Part shown: piece by piece, positions 36,809 through 45,965 of the stretch
Layout of the letters: every line of letters begins with the position of its first letter
Position numbering within the stretch: position 1 is the stretch's first letter
DNA from: Lutibacter oricola
GTDB lineage: Bacteria; Bacteroidota; Bacteroidia; Flavobacteriales; Flavobacteriaceae
Assembly: GCF_900106565.1 (NCBI RefSeq)
Contig: NZ_FNNJ01000002.1
Coordinates: forward strand, 422,786-486,785
DNA length: 64,000 bases
Direction of reading: 5' to 3'
Translations under genes and position numbers: made by a program
The notes under the pieces: generated by a model
Told to the model about the DNA's origin: nothing
Databases searched by the model: none
The model's input: the letters and a program-made list of their open reading frames with translations, nothing else

Positions 36809-38146
36809 ATGAAACAACTTTTAAAAATTACATTAGTACTGTTTTCAGCAGGTGTTTTTGCACAAGCTGGTCATATTATGCAAGGTGTAGGTGCCGTAAA
36901 TATGTCTATGGGTGGAGCCTCAACAGCGCAACCTTTAGATATTAGTGGTGCTTTACAATGGAATCCAGCTACCATATCAACATTCGATTCTAAAATTATA
37001 GATTTTAGTATTGGAGCATTTTTCTCAGCACCAGAACTTTCCTCATCATTTGGACCGATGAGTGGTGTTACTAAAGATGATAGAGGTGTTTCTCCAATGC
37101 CTGCATTAGCAATGGTTTGGGGTAAAGAAAACAGCAAACACACTTTTGGGGCTTCTGCTTTTGGAATTAGTGGTTTTGGTGTAACATTTCCAGAAAATAT
37201 GAATTACCCTCAAGATATGATGGGGAATTCAAATACAAACTTTAATCCAGCTGCAGCTGTTAACCCTATAAGTTTTCCTCAAAATGCAGGAGGTTTTGGG
37301 CACATAGAGTCTGATTATATGTTATTGCAAATTGGTTTAGCTTGGTCTTATCAAATTACAGATAATTTTTCAATTGGTTTGCAACCTACAGTAAATTATG
37401 CAAGTTTAGAGTTAGCTCCAAATCCGTTATCTTCTCCAAGTATGACGTTAGGTTACCCAGTTAGCGATAAAGCAACAGCTATTGGTTTTGGTGGTCAAAT
37501 AGGTGTGTTTTATGAATCTGATGGAGGTATAAAATTAGGAGCTTCATATAAAACAGCTCAAAAGTTTAGCGATTTTGAATTTTCGAATACTTATTTAGAT
37601 AATTCAGCTGCACCAGATGTAGATTTTAATATGGATTATCCTGCAATTCTTTCTTTTGGAGTTGGTTATTCAACAGATAAATTTGACTTAGCTGTTGATT
37701 TAAGAAGAGTAGATTATGAAAATACAGAAGGTTTCGAAGCAAAAGGTTGGACTCAAACAGGATCGGTAAACGGTTTTGGTTGGAATGATATTACTATTCT
37801 TTCAGTAGGTTTACAATATAAAGGAATAAAAAAATTACCGTTAAGAGTTGGTTATACACATAGTAGTAATCCTATTAGCGAAGAATTAGCGTTCTTTTCA
37901 ATACCAGCAACAGCAATTATTAAAAACGCTTATCAATTTGGTGTTGGTTACGAATTTAGTGATACAATAACTATAAATGGAACGTTTCATCACGGTTCTA
38001 GCGATGGAAAAACTGAAGGAAATTTGTTAAGCCCTATGATGGCTTCTGCAACAAACCCTTACGGAGCTATTCCAGGAACCAATGTAGGTTATGAAATGAC
38101 AACTGATATGGTAATGTTGGGTATATCTTATACGTTTACAAAATAA
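36809..38146 (+). CDS. FadL/OmpP1/TodX-family outer-membrane transport protein
   Basis: This 445-residue barrel has a signal peptide (cleavage near GVFAQ) and then the N-terminal hatch region of FadL proteins: GVGAVNMSMGGASTA and LQWNPATIS with the conserved NPA. The C-terminus ends YTFTK. Members take up long-chain fatty acids or other hydrophobic compounds by diffusion. Monocistronic with its own promoter and terminator. Confidence 0.9.
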   Translation: MKQLLKITLVLFSAGVFAQAGHIMQGVGAVNMSMGGASTAQPLDISGALQWNPATISTFDSKIIDFSIGAFFSAPELSSSFGPMSGVTKDDRGVSPMPALAMVWGKENSKHTFGASAFGISGFGVTFPENMNYPQDMMGNSNTNFNPAAAVNPISFPQNAGGFGHIESDYMLLQIGLAWSYQITDNFSIGLQPTVNYASLELAPNPLSSPSMTLGYPVSDKATAIGFGGQIGVFYESDGGIKLGASYKTAQKFSDFEFSNTYLDNSAAPDVDFNMDYPAILSFGVGYSTDKFDLAVDLRRVDYENTEGFEAKGWTQTGSVNGFGWNDITILSVGLQYKGIKKLPLRVGYTHSSNPISEELAFFSIPATAIIKNAYQFGVGYEFSDTITINGTFHHGSSDGKTEGNLLSPMMASATNPYGAIPGTNVGYEMTTDMVMLGISYTFTK

Positions 38147-38165
38147 TTAAGTTATAATATTAATT

Positions 38166-38193
38166 AAAAGCGGCTTTTTAGTCGCTTTTTTTT
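38166..38193 (+). terminator. Terminator after the FadL-type gene
   Basis: A 9-bp stem (38166-38174 with 38181-38189, one G-U pair) is followed by a T-run. Confidence 0.75.
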
Positions 38194-38218
38194 GTGGTTA
38201 TTTGTAATTATAAATGCA

Positions 38219-38226
38219 TACTTTTG
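38219..38226 (+). promoter_or_regulatory. Promoter -7 element directly before the polytopic membrane protein gene
   Basis: TACTTTTG ends only four bases before the ATG at 38231. The predicted transcript would therefore start at or next to the start codon (leaderless mRNA). Confidence 0.4.
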
Positions 38227-38230
38227 AATT

Positions 38231-39454
38231 ATGAATCTTCTAAAAAAATATCAAAAAGCAGTTAACTTTAGTCTTCTATTATTTTTTATTTCTGCACTTT
38301 TCGGTTTGCTAATTAGATATAATTTTACATATCCAATTTCAAAATTTTCGTATGCGAATTTTTTACAAGGACATTCGCATATCGCATTTTTAGGTTGGGG
38401 TTATTTAGTTGCTTTAGTACTTATTTTAAAAGTTTTTATTTATAAAAAAGAAGAAGTTAAAAAGTTATATTTTTATTCCATATTAATTTTAACGCTTTCA
38501 ATTTTATTAATGTTAATTAGCTTTCCGTTAACTGGATATAAAAGTTTATCTATAGCGTTACTTGCAATATTTGGAATAGTATCTTATGTGCCATCAATCT
38601 CATTTTTAAGAGATTTAAAACAGAAATCATTATCCGTTAGGTTTATAAAAACAGGTGTTGTTTATTATTTAATTTCAAGTTTAGCAACTTGGTTTTTACC
38701 TTATGTTATTATTTCACATGGTAAAACAGATTTGTATTATAATACGGTTTATTTTTATCTTCATTTTTTATACAATGGCTTTTTTGTATTTGTTATTTTT
38801 GGTGTTGTTTTAGAAATTTTTAAAAACAGTTTAAAAACTATTTCAACCAAAAATAGTACTACTTTTTATTGGTTGTTGAATTTAGCCTGTATTCCAACTT
38901 ATTTTTTGTCAGTTTTATGGAGTTCAGAACATATAATTTTTAATGTTTTGGGTGGCGTTGGAGGATTATTACAAGTATTATCTTTATTTTATTTAATAAA
39001 AATTTCTGTTGAAATTTTAAAATCCCACACCTTGTTAAAAGTTGAAAAAAAGTTGTTTTTGTTTGGAGTTAGTGCTTTTTGCTTTAAAATTATTGCCCAA
39101 TTTTTATCATCGTTTCCATATTTTGTTGAAAAATCTATAGCTTTAAAACCATTTTTTATAATTGGCTATTTACATTTGTTTACCCTAGGTTTTATGAGTG
39201 TTTTTTTACTATTAATTTTGAGTAGAATAAGCCTGTTAAACTTAAAATTGAAGTTGGGTATATTTGGCGTTTATTTATTGTTAATTGGTATACTTGTAAC
39301 TGAGTTAGTGCTATTTACAAAAGGTTTTTCTATTCTAGTAGGTGTAAATATACTTATAAACTATACTTATTTAATGCTAGTTTTTAGTACGTTTATGGTA
39401 GTTGGCATTCTGTTAATGTTTGTAAATCAGTTTTCTATAGTCAAAAAATTGTAA
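38231..39454 (+). CDS. Polytopic membrane protein with histidines in helices
   Basis: This 407-residue protein has about 11-12 hydrophobic helices and no soluble domain. Histidines fall at places reminiscent of haem-copper oxidase subunit I or NnrS-like proteins: QGHSHIAFLGW in helix 2, FYLHFLYNGFF, SSEHIIFNVLGG and GYLHLFTLGFM. The pattern H...H in separate helices suggests haem or metal binding in the membrane, but cytochrome oxidase signature loops are not evident and no oxidase subunits are adjacent. I cannot name the family with confidence. Confidence 0.6.
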   Translation: MNLLKKYQKAVNFSLLLFFISALFGLLIRYNFTYPISKFSYANFLQGHSHIAFLGWGYLVALVLILKVFIYKKEEVKKLYFYSILILTLSILLMLISFPLTGYKSLSIALLAIFGIVSYVPSISFLRDLKQKSLSVRFIKTGVVYYLISSLATWFLPYVIISHGKTDLYYNTVYFYLHFLYNGFFVFVIFGVVLEIFKNSLKTISTKNSTTFYWLLNLACIPTYFLSVLWSSEHIIFNVLGGVGGLLQVLSLFYLIKISVEILKSHTLLKVEKKLFLFGVSAFCFKIIAQFLSSFPYFVEKSIALKPFFIIGYLHLFTLGFMSVFLLLILSRISLLNLKLKLGIFGVYLLLIGILVTELVLFTKGFSILVGVNILINYTYLMLVFSTFMVVGILLMFVNQFSIVKKL

Positions 39455-39477
39455 AATTGTTTTGTCAATAACTTTTA

Positions 39478-39508
39478 TTGTTTTGCAAGTTTTGTAATAG
39501 TACATTTG
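39478..39508 (+). promoter_or_regulatory. Helicase gene promoter
   Basis: TTG (39478-39480), 20 bases, TACATTTG (39501-39508). Good match to the -33/-7 pattern, 17 bases before the GTG start. Confidence 0.65.
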
Positions 39509-39525
39509 AAATTTAAAGAATACCT

Positions 39526-41865
39526 GTGGATAAATATTTAGAAAACCTTAACGAATCGCAAAGAGCGGCTGTTGTGCATAAAAATGGCCCAATGATAATT
39601 ATTGCTGGTGCAGGTTCTGGTAAAACAAGAGTTTTAACCTATAGAATTGCACATTTAATGAATGGAGGCGTAGATGCTTTTAACATTTTATCGCTAACAT
39701 TTACCAATAAAGCAGCTCGTGAAATGAAAGAGCGTATTGGTCAAGTAGTTGGAACAAGTGAAGCTAAAAACTTGTGGATGGGAACATTTCACTCTGTTTT
39801 TGCACGTATTTTACGTTCTGAAGGTCATAATTTAGGGTTTCCTTCAAATTTTACAATTTACGATTCTCAAGATTCAGTTCGGTTAATTGGCTCCATAATT
39901 AAGGAAATGCAATTGGATAAAGAATTGTACAAGGCAAAACAGGTTTTAAGTAGAATTTCTTCGTTTAAAAACAGTTTAATAACTGTAAAAGCATATTATA
40001 ACAATCCAGATTTAATAGAGTCGGATAAAATGACACAACGCCCAAAAATGGGTGAAATTTATAACCAATATGTAGAGCGTTGTTTTAAAGCTGGCGCTAT
40101 GGATTTTGATGATTTATTGTTGAGAACCAATGAGTTATTAACTCGTTTTCCTGAAGTGCTTTCTAGATATCAAGATAGGTTTAAGTATATTTTGGTTGAT
40201 GAGTACCAGGATACAAACCACTCTCAATATTTGATTGTTAGGGCATTGGCAGATCGTTTTCAGAATATTTGTGTGGTAGGTGATGATTCACAAAGTATTT
40301 ATGCGTTTCGTGGTGCTAATATTCAAAATATTTTAAACTTTCAGAATAATTATGACGATGTTAAAATATTTAAATTAGAACAAAATTATAGATCTTCTAA
40401 CAATATTGTTGAAGCTGCGAATAGTGTTATAGAAAAAAATAAAACCAAGCTAGATAAGGAAGTTTGGACAGATAATAAAGATGGTGAGCTTGTAAAAGTA
40501 AAGCGAAATGCAACAGAGGTTAAAGAAGCTCAGTTTGTTGCCCAATCAATTTTACAACACGTAGAAGAGAATGAAATTAGTTTAAATGATGTTGCTATTT
40601 TATATAGAACAAACTCGCAAACTCGTGCAATAGAAGATGTTTTTAGGCATAGAAATTACAATATTGATTATGTAATTTACGGAGGCCTTTCCTTTTATCA
40701 ACGTAAAGAAATTAAGGATGTAATATCGTATTTAAGAATCTTAATAAATCCTAATGATGAAGAGGCTTTAAAGCGAATTATTAATTATCCTGCACGTGGT
40801 ATAGGTGCTACAACATTAGATAAATTATCAGTTGCTGCAAACCATTATAACAAATCAATTTTCGAGTTACTTTGCAACTTAAAAAATGTTGATTTAAACT
40901 TAAATGCTGGAACAAAAACAAAGTTGATAAACTTTGTTACTATGATTAAGCATTTTGAAATTGAAGCACAAAATAAAAATGCTTTTGAAGTAGCAGATTT
41001 TATAGTAAAACAAACTAGAATTGTTAAGGAACTAGAAAAAGATGGTACGCCCGAAGGAATTAGTAAAGTTGAAAATGTTCAAGAATTATTAAATGCCATA
41101 AAAGGATTTACCGATGAACAACAAGAAAAGAAAGAAGACGATTCGTTGGCTTTCTTTTTAGAAGATGCTGCATTGGCTTCAGATTTAGATAAAAAAGCCA
41201 AAGATGATACTCCTAAAGTATCGTTAATGACCATTCATATGTCTAAAGGATTAGAATATCCTTATGTTTATATTATTGGTTTAGAAGAAAACTTATTTCC
41301 TTCAGCAATGAGTATGAATACTCGAAGTGAATTGGAAGAGGAACGAAGGTTGTTTTACGTAGCACTTACTAGAGCAGAAACACAAGCGTATTTAAGTTAT
41401 TCTCAAAATAGATACCGTTGGGGTAAATTGGTAGATTGCGAACCAAGTAGGTTTATTCAAGAAATTGATGAAAAATATTTAGAATTATTATCGCCAAGAA
41501 TAGCGCCAATAGCTCAAAACAAGTTTTTAAACGAAGATATTTTTGGCAGTGTACCGCAAGATAAAATAAGGTTTAAAAAGCCAATACAGCGTCCGCCAAT
41601 TAAAAAGAAACCATCGGTAAGAGCAGAATTTACCGCACCAAAAAACTTAAAGAGAGTTCCTAAAAACCCTACAGCTAATGCTGGTCCAAATTTATTTGAT
41701 ACCAATATAAATGTGGGCAATATTGTAGAGCATTTAAAGTTTGGTAAAGGTAAAGTTATTGGAATGGAAGGTGGAGGAGCTAATAAAAAAGCTGAAATAC
41801 AATTTGCATCTGTAGGAATTAAAAAATTATTACTGCAATTTGCAAAGCTTAAAATTATAAGCTAG
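39526..41865 (+). CDS. UvrD/PcrA-family DNA helicase
   Basis: A superfamily 1A 3'-5' helicase for nucleotide-excision repair and replication-fork maintenance. In 779 residues: the Q-motif region LNESQRAAV, Walker A GAGSGKT, TFTNKAAREMKERI, DEYQDTN (motif II), GDDSQSIYAFRGA (III), EQNYRSS (IV), SLMTIHMSKGLEYPYV (V) and VALTRAE (VI). The C-terminal tail (VGNIVEHLKFGKGKVIGMEGGG) is the Tudor-like RNA-polymerase-binding domain of PcrA/UvrD. The start codon is GTG. Confidence 0.95.
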   Translation: MDKYLENLNESQRAAVVHKNGPMIIIAGAGSGKTRVLTYRIAHLMNGGVDAFNILSLTFTNKAAREMKERIGQVVGTSEAKNLWMGTFHSVFARILRSEGHNLGFPSNFTIYDSQDSVRLIGSIIKEMQLDKELYKAKQVLSRISSFKNSLITVKAYYNNPDLIESDKMTQRPKMGEIYNQYVERCFKAGAMDFDDLLLRTNELLTRFPEVLSRYQDRFKYILVDEYQDTNHSQYLIVRALADRFQNICVVGDDSQSIYAFRGANIQNILNFQNNYDDVKIFKLEQNYRSSNNIVEAANSVIEKNKTKLDKEVWTDNKDGELVKVKRNATEVKEAQFVAQSILQHVEENEISLNDVAILYRTNSQTRAIEDVFRHRNYNIDYVIYGGLSFYQRKEIKDVISYLRILINPNDEEALKRIINYPARGIGATTLDKLSVAANHYNKSIFELLCNLKNVDLNLNAGTKTKLINFVTMIKHFEIEAQNKNAFEVADFIVKQTRIVKELEKDGTPEGISKVENVQELLNAIKGFTDEQQEKKEDDSLAFFLEDAALASDLDKKAKDDTPKVSLMTIHMSKGLEYPYVYIIGLEENLFPSAMSMNTRSELEEERRLFYVALTRAETQAYLSYSQNRYRWGKLVDCEPSRFIQEIDEKYLELLSPRIAPIAQNKFLNEDIFGSVPQDKIRFKKPIQRPPIKKKPSVRAEFTAPKNLKRVPKNPTANAGPNLFDTNINVGNIVEHLKFGKGKVIGMEGGGANKKAEIQFASVGIKKLLLQFAKLKIIS

Positions 41866-41927
41866 TTACGCATTGTAAAACCAAAATTTAAGTTGTAATT
41901 TGCCAAAATATATTGAAGAAAAGATAC

Positions 41928-42554
41928 ATGGAATATAGTTTAGAATATAACGGAGAAAGACCACATTTAATTATACCAGAATACGGTAGACACATACAAA
42001 AATTAATTGATCACTGCATTGCTTTAGAAGATATTGAAGAGCGAAATAAAATGGCGAAAGCTATTGTAGATGTAATGGGTAATTTACAACCTCATTTACG
42101 TGACGTTCCTGATTTTAAACATAAATTATGGGATCAATTATTTATTATGTCCGATTTTAAATTGGAAGTAGACTCACCTTTTGATAAGCCTTCAAAAGAG
42201 GTTTTAAGAGCAAAACCAGAACCTTTAGCTTATCCAAAAGTAGCTTCTAAATATAAATTTTACGGTCATAATATTCAAACTATGATTGATATTGCTTTAA
42301 CTTGGGAAGAAGGTGAAGCACGTGAAGCACTGTACTTTACTATAGCTAACCATATGAAAAAATGTTATTTAAATTGGAATAAAGATACGGTAGATGATAC
42401 AGTAATTTTTAATCATTTAATTGAACTTTCTGATGGCAAAATTAACATGTTAGATTCTGGAGAAAAACTATCAGAAATTAAAGATTTACTTCGTAAAAGA
42501 AAAACATCTAACCAAAACAATTCAAAGCATAAATCTAAGAAAAAGAAATACTAA
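41928..42554 (+). CDS. DUF4290 domain protein
   Basis: A Bacteroidota-specific soluble protein beginning MEYSLEYNGERPHLIIPEYGRHIQ, the usual start of the family. For that reason I take the ATG at 41928 rather than a TTG at 41913. It is mostly helical, about 208 residues, with a very Lys/Arg-rich tail (RKRKTSNQNNSKHKSKKKKY) that suggests nucleic-acid or ribosome contact. It lies 16 bases before murA, a conserved pairing in the group. Function unknown. Confidence 0.88.
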   Translation: MEYSLEYNGERPHLIIPEYGRHIQKLIDHCIALEDIEERNKMAKAIVDVMGNLQPHLRDVPDFKHKLWDQLFIMSDFKLEVDSPFDKPSKEVLRAKPEPLAYPKVASKYKFYGHNIQTMIDIALTWEEGEAREALYFTIANHMKKCYLNWNKDTVDDTVIFNHLIELSDGKINMLDSGEKLSEIKDLLRKRKTSNQNNSKHKSKKKKY

Positions 42555-42570
42555 ACACCTAACTAACTAA

Positions 42571-43878
42571 ATGTCTACATTTATTATTGAAGGAGGTCAT
42601 AAGTTAAGCGGAAGCATAACACCTCAAGGAGCCAAAAATGAAGCGCTTCAAGTAATTTGCGCGGTACTTTTAACAAAAGAAGAAGTTACCATTAGTAATA
42701 TTCCTGATATTATTGATGTAAATAAGCTAATTTTTATTTTAGGTGAATTAGGTGTAAAAACCAAAAAAGTAGGAAGGCATTCTTATACATTTAAGGCAGA
42801 CGATTTAGATTTATTTTATTTAGAGTCAGACAAGTTTAAAAAAGATGGAAGCTCACTAAGAGGTTCTATTATGATAGTTGGGCCATTATTAGCTCGATTT
42901 GGTAAAGGATATATTCCAAGACCAGGTGGAGATAAAATTGGTCGAAGACGTTTAGATACACACTTTGAAGGTTTTATTAAACTAGGTGCTAAATTTCGTT
43001 ATAATAAAGACGAAAAGTTTTACGGTGTAGAGGCAGATGAATTAACCGGTACAGATATGCTTTTAGATGAAGCTTCTGTAACTGGAACAGCCAATATTGT
43101 TATGGCTGCAGTTTTAGCCAAAGGAACCACTACAATATATAATGCGGCTTGTGAACCATATCTTCAACAATTATGTAAAATGTTGAATAAAATGGGTGCT
43201 AAAATAACAGGTGTTGGTTCTAATCTTTTAACTATTGAAGGTGTTGAAGAATTAGGAGGTTGTGAGCATAAAATACTTCCAGACATGATTGAAATTGGTA
43301 GCTGGATTGGTATGGCAGCTATGACTAAATCTTCAATTACAATTAAAGATGTTAGCTGGGACGATTTAGGAGTAATTCCTAGAGTGTTTAAAAAAATGGG
43401 AATTAATATTGAAAGACGAGGAGATGATGTTTTTGTGCCAGAACAAGAAAGTTACGAGGTTCAAAACTTTATTGACGGCTCAATATTAACAATTTCTGAT
43501 GCTCCTTGGCCTGGATTTACACCAGATTTATTAAGTATTATTTTAGTAGTAGCAACTCAAGCAAGAGGTAGTGTGTTAATACATCAAAAAATGTTTGAAA
43601 GCCGCTTGTTTTTTGTAGATAAATTAATTGATATGGGAGCAAAGGTTATACTTTGCGATCCGCACAGAGCAACTGTAATAGGTATGGATCATCAATCTAG
43701 TTTAAAAGGAACTACAATGACTTCACCAGATATTAGAGCAGGTATTTCATTATTAATTGCAGCACTTTCAGCAAAAGGAAAATCTACTATTCATAATATT
43801 GAACAAATAGATAGAGGTTACGAAAATATAGATGAACGTTTAAAGGCAATTGGAGCTAAAATTACAAGAGTAGATTAG
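42571..43878 (+). CDS. murA: UDP-N-acetylglucosamine 1-carboxyvinyltransferase
   Basis: The first committed enzyme of peptidoglycan synthesis, transferring enolpyruvate from PEP to UDP-GlcNAc. The 435 residues have K22-N23 in GAKNEAL and the flexible loop IPRPGGDKIGRRRLD. The loop position equal to E. coli Cys115 is Asp (D121). The family Asp in FTPDLLS is present. Asp-type MurA enzymes in other bacteria are active but not alkylated by fosfomycin. It is translated with the upstream DUF4290 gene and ends at a terminator. Confidence 0.96.
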   Translation: MSTFIIEGGHKLSGSITPQGAKNEALQVICAVLLTKEEVTISNIPDIIDVNKLIFILGELGVKTKKVGRHSYTFKADDLDLFYLESDKFKKDGSSLRGSIMIVGPLLARFGKGYIPRPGGDKIGRRRLDTHFEGFIKLGAKFRYNKDEKFYGVEADELTGTDMLLDEASVTGTANIVMAAVLAKGTTTIYNAACEPYLQQLCKMLNKMGAKITGVGSNLLTIEGVEELGGCEHKILPDMIEIGSWIGMAAMTKSSITIKDVSWDDLGVIPRVFKKMGINIERRGDDVFVPEQESYEVQNFIDGSILTISDAPWPGFTPDLLSIILVVATQARGSVLIHQKMFESRLFFVDKLIDMGAKVILCDPHRATVIGMDHQSSLKGTTMTSPDIRAGISLLIAALSAKGKSTIHNIEQIDRGYENIDERLKAIGAKITRVD

Positions 43879-43914
43879 CTTAAAATTTTATTTTTAAATC
43901 TATAAATTGAATTA

Positions 43915-43940
43915 AAAAACCCTGTTTTCACAGGGTTTTT
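43915..43940 (+). terminator. murA terminator
   Basis: A perfect 11-bp stem (43915-43925 with 43930-43940) with a tetraloop and T-run. Confidence 0.9.
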
Positions 43941-43996
43941 ATATATATAAAGAATGTTTAAATCCTTCAAGAAAAAATCTTTTAATAATATTTAAA

Positions 43997-44037
43997 TGTC
44001 ATATTGGCATAAATCAAAAAATGGCAATACTTTTGCA
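43997..44037 (+). promoter_or_regulatory. grpE-dnaJ promoter, sigma-54-like and with upstream inverted repeat
   Basis: TGGCAATACTTTTGCA (44022-44037) has GG and GC separated by exactly 10 bases, as in sigma-54 -24/-12 promoters. The same stretch contains TACTTTTG (44028-44035) with TTG 21 bases upstream (44004-44006), so a housekeeping reading is also possible. Upstream, TGTCATATTGGCA (43997-44009) is an imperfect inverted repeat (TGTCA/TGgCA) suited to a regulator. Confidence 0.5.
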
Positions 44038-44071
44038 ACTTCAAATATTGAAATTTTTTTAATAAGAAATT

Positions 44072-44599
44072 ATGAGTAAAAAGGAAGACTTACAAGACGA
44101 TAAAGAGATTAACGAACAAGAAGTTAAGCAAGAGGAAACTCAGGAAATAAGCAAAGAAGAGAAGCTAACGAACGAGTTAGCTCAAGAAAAAGATAAATTT
44201 TTACGTTTATTTGCAGAGTTCGAAAATTATAAAAGAAGAACAGCGAAAGAACGTATAGAACTATTTAAAACTGCCAATGAGGAATTAATGACAGTTTTAT
44301 TGCCAATTCTTGATGATTTTGACAGAGGTTTAAATGAAATTAAGAAAACTGATGACAAAGAGTTGTTAAAAGGTATGGAGTTAATTAACAGTAAACTTCG
44401 TAATATTTTAACTCAAAAAGGTTTAACGGCTGTTGAAGTAGAACAAGGTGAAGTATTTGATGTAGAGTTACACGAAGCTATTACACAAATCCCGGCACCT
44501 TCAGAAGATTTAAAAGGAAAAATAGTTGATGTTGTTGAAAGAGGGTATAAGTTAGGTGATAAAATTATCCGTTATCCAAAAGTAGTTATAGGGCAATAA
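44072..44599 (+). CDS. grpE: Nucleotide exchange factor GrpE
   Basis: A co-chaperone that releases ADP from DnaK. The 175 residues have an acidic, Glu-rich N-terminus and long coiled coil (about 5-75, with FLRLFAEFENYKRRTAKERIE), then the beta domain GEVFDVELHEAITQIPAP and VERGYKLGDKIIRYPKVVIG. Upstream of dnaJ by 76 bases; dnaK is not in the window. Confidence 0.96.
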   Translation: MSKKEDLQDDKEINEQEVKQEETQEISKEEKLTNELAQEKDKFLRLFAEFENYKRRTAKERIELFKTANEELMTVLLPILDDFDRGLNEIKKTDDKELLKGMELINSKLRNILTQKGLTAVEVEQGEVFDVELHEAITQIPAPSEDLKGKIVDVVERGYKLGDKIIRYPKVVIGQ

Positions 44600-44675
44600 T
44601 TACTTAATTTCAGAATTACGAATTTTCAATTTTAATTTGATTCAATAATATTTTTGGATCATTCAATAGAATAAA

Positions 44676-45809
44676 ATGAAACAAGATTACTACGAAATAC
44701 TAGGCATTTCAAAAAGTGCAACTGGACCAGAAATTAAAAAAGCATATCGTAAGATGGCTATTAAATATCATCCAGATAAAAACCCAGATGATAAAACTGC
44801 TGAAGAAAAGTTTAAAGAAGCAGCTGAAGCGTATGAGGTTTTAAGTGATGATAACAAAAAAGCACGTTATGATCAGTATGGTCATGCAGCATTCGAAGGT
44901 GGCGCTGGAGGCGGTGGCTTCGGTGGTGGAGGAATGAATATGGATGACATATTTAGCCAATTTGGAGATATCTTTGGAGGCGGAGGCTTTGGTGGTGGTT
45001 TTGGAGGTTTTGGCGGAGGCCAATCTCGTGGAAGAGCCCGTGTAAAAGGTAGTAATTTACGTATTAGAGTTAAACTAACTTTAGAAGAAATTGCCAACGG
45101 TGTAGAGAAAAAAGTAAAAGTAAGACGTAAAGTTAAGGCGTCTGGAGTAACTTATAAAACATGTTCTACTTGTAATGGTACTGGACAGGTTATGCGTGTT
45201 ACCAATACAATTTTAGGTAGAATGCAATCGGCTTCAGCTTGTCCAAGTTGTCAAGGAGCAGGTGAAACTTTAGATAAAAAACCAAAAGGAGCAGATTCTG
45301 ACGGATTAATTGTTGAAGAAGAAACAGTTTCAATTAAAATACCAGCAGGTGTAACTGAAGGTGTACAGTTGAAAGTAAATGGAAAAGGAAATGCAGGACC
45401 TGGAACAAGCTCTGTAGATGGTGATTTACTTGTTGTAATTGAAGAACAACAACATGAAACTTTAAAAAGAGAAGGTACTAATTTACACTTCGATTTATAT
45501 GTAAATTATTCTGAAGCAGTTTTAGGTGTAAGTAGGAATATTGACACAGTTTCGGGTAAAGTGAAAATTAAAATTGAAGCAGGTACACAATCTGGTAAAA
45601 TTTTAAGATTAAGAGGTAAAGGACTTCCAAGTATTGACCATTACGGAACTGGAGATTTGTTAGTACATATAAATGTATGGACACCTCAAAGTTTAAGTAA
45701 AGATCAAAAGAAGTTTTTTGAAGCAAACTTAGAGAATGATAATTTTGAGCCTTCACCTTCAAAACATGATAAATCTTTCTTCGAAAAAGTTAAAGATATG
45801 TTTTCGTAA
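44676..45809 (+). CDS. dnaJ: Chaperone DnaJ with half zinc finger
   Basis: An Hsp40 co-chaperone that stimulates DnaK. It has a J-domain with HPD (YHPDKNPDD, residues 31-39) and a long Gly/Phe region (about 74-118). The cysteine region has only two CxxCxGxG motifs (C163-C166 and C189-C192) instead of four. The C-terminal substrate-binding beta domains end [10 protein letters not shown]. The two-motif form is, as I recall, shared by other flavobacterial DnaJ proteins, so it is a lineage trait rather than damage. Two terminators in tandem follow. Confidence 0.95.
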   Translation: MKQDYYEILGISKSATGPEIKKAYRKMAIKYHPDKNPDDKTAEEKFKEAAEAYEVLSDDNKKARYDQYGHAAFEGGAGGGGFGGGGMNMDDIFSQFGDIFGGGGFGGGFGGFGGGQSRGRARVKGSNLRIRVKLTLEEIANGVEKKVKVRRKVKASGVTYKTCSTCNGTGQVMRVTNTILGRMQSASACPSCQGAGETLDKKPKGADSDGLIVEEETVSIKIPAGVTEGVQLKVNGKGNAGPGTSSVDGDLLVVIEEQQHETLKREGTNLHFDLYVNYSEAVLGVSRNIDTVSGKVKIKIEAGTQSGKILRLRGKGLPSIDHYGTGDLLVHINVWTPQSLSKDQKKFFEANLENDNFEPSPSKHDKSFFEKVKDMFS

Positions 45810-45856
45810 AAAAATGTAAATATTTTTAATAAATATTACAAAAAATTATATATTTG

Positions 45857-45889
45857 AAGTGTTACTAGATTTATTTAGTAACACTTTTT
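45857..45889 (+). terminator. First dnaJ terminator
   Basis: An 11-bp perfect stem (45857-45867 with 45876-45886) with an 8-nt loop and T-run. Confidence 0.85.
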
Positions 45890-45907
45890 CTTTTTCATAG
45901 CAATTTT

Positions 45908-45937
45908 CCCACTCAATACATTTGAGTGGGTTTTTTT
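45908..45937 (+). terminator. Second dnaJ terminator
   Basis: A perfect 9-bp GC-richer stem (45908-45916 with 45922-45930) and seven Ts. It insulates the RNase P RNA gene that starts about 30 bases later. Confidence 0.9.
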
Positions 45938-45953
45938 ATGTAATAATTTAACG

Positions 45954-45961
45954 TACTTTTG
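45954..45961 (+). promoter_or_regulatory. rnpB promoter -7 element
   Basis: TACTTTTG fits TAnnTTTG and ends about five bases before the first paired base of the RNase P RNA, the right place for its transcription start. Confidence 0.65.
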
Positions 45962-45965
45962 CCAA

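Noticed and set aside
36871..37143. A 90-codon antisense frame in the FadL-type gene
   Set aside because: Shadow frame of a confident outer-membrane protein; composition is not protein-like.
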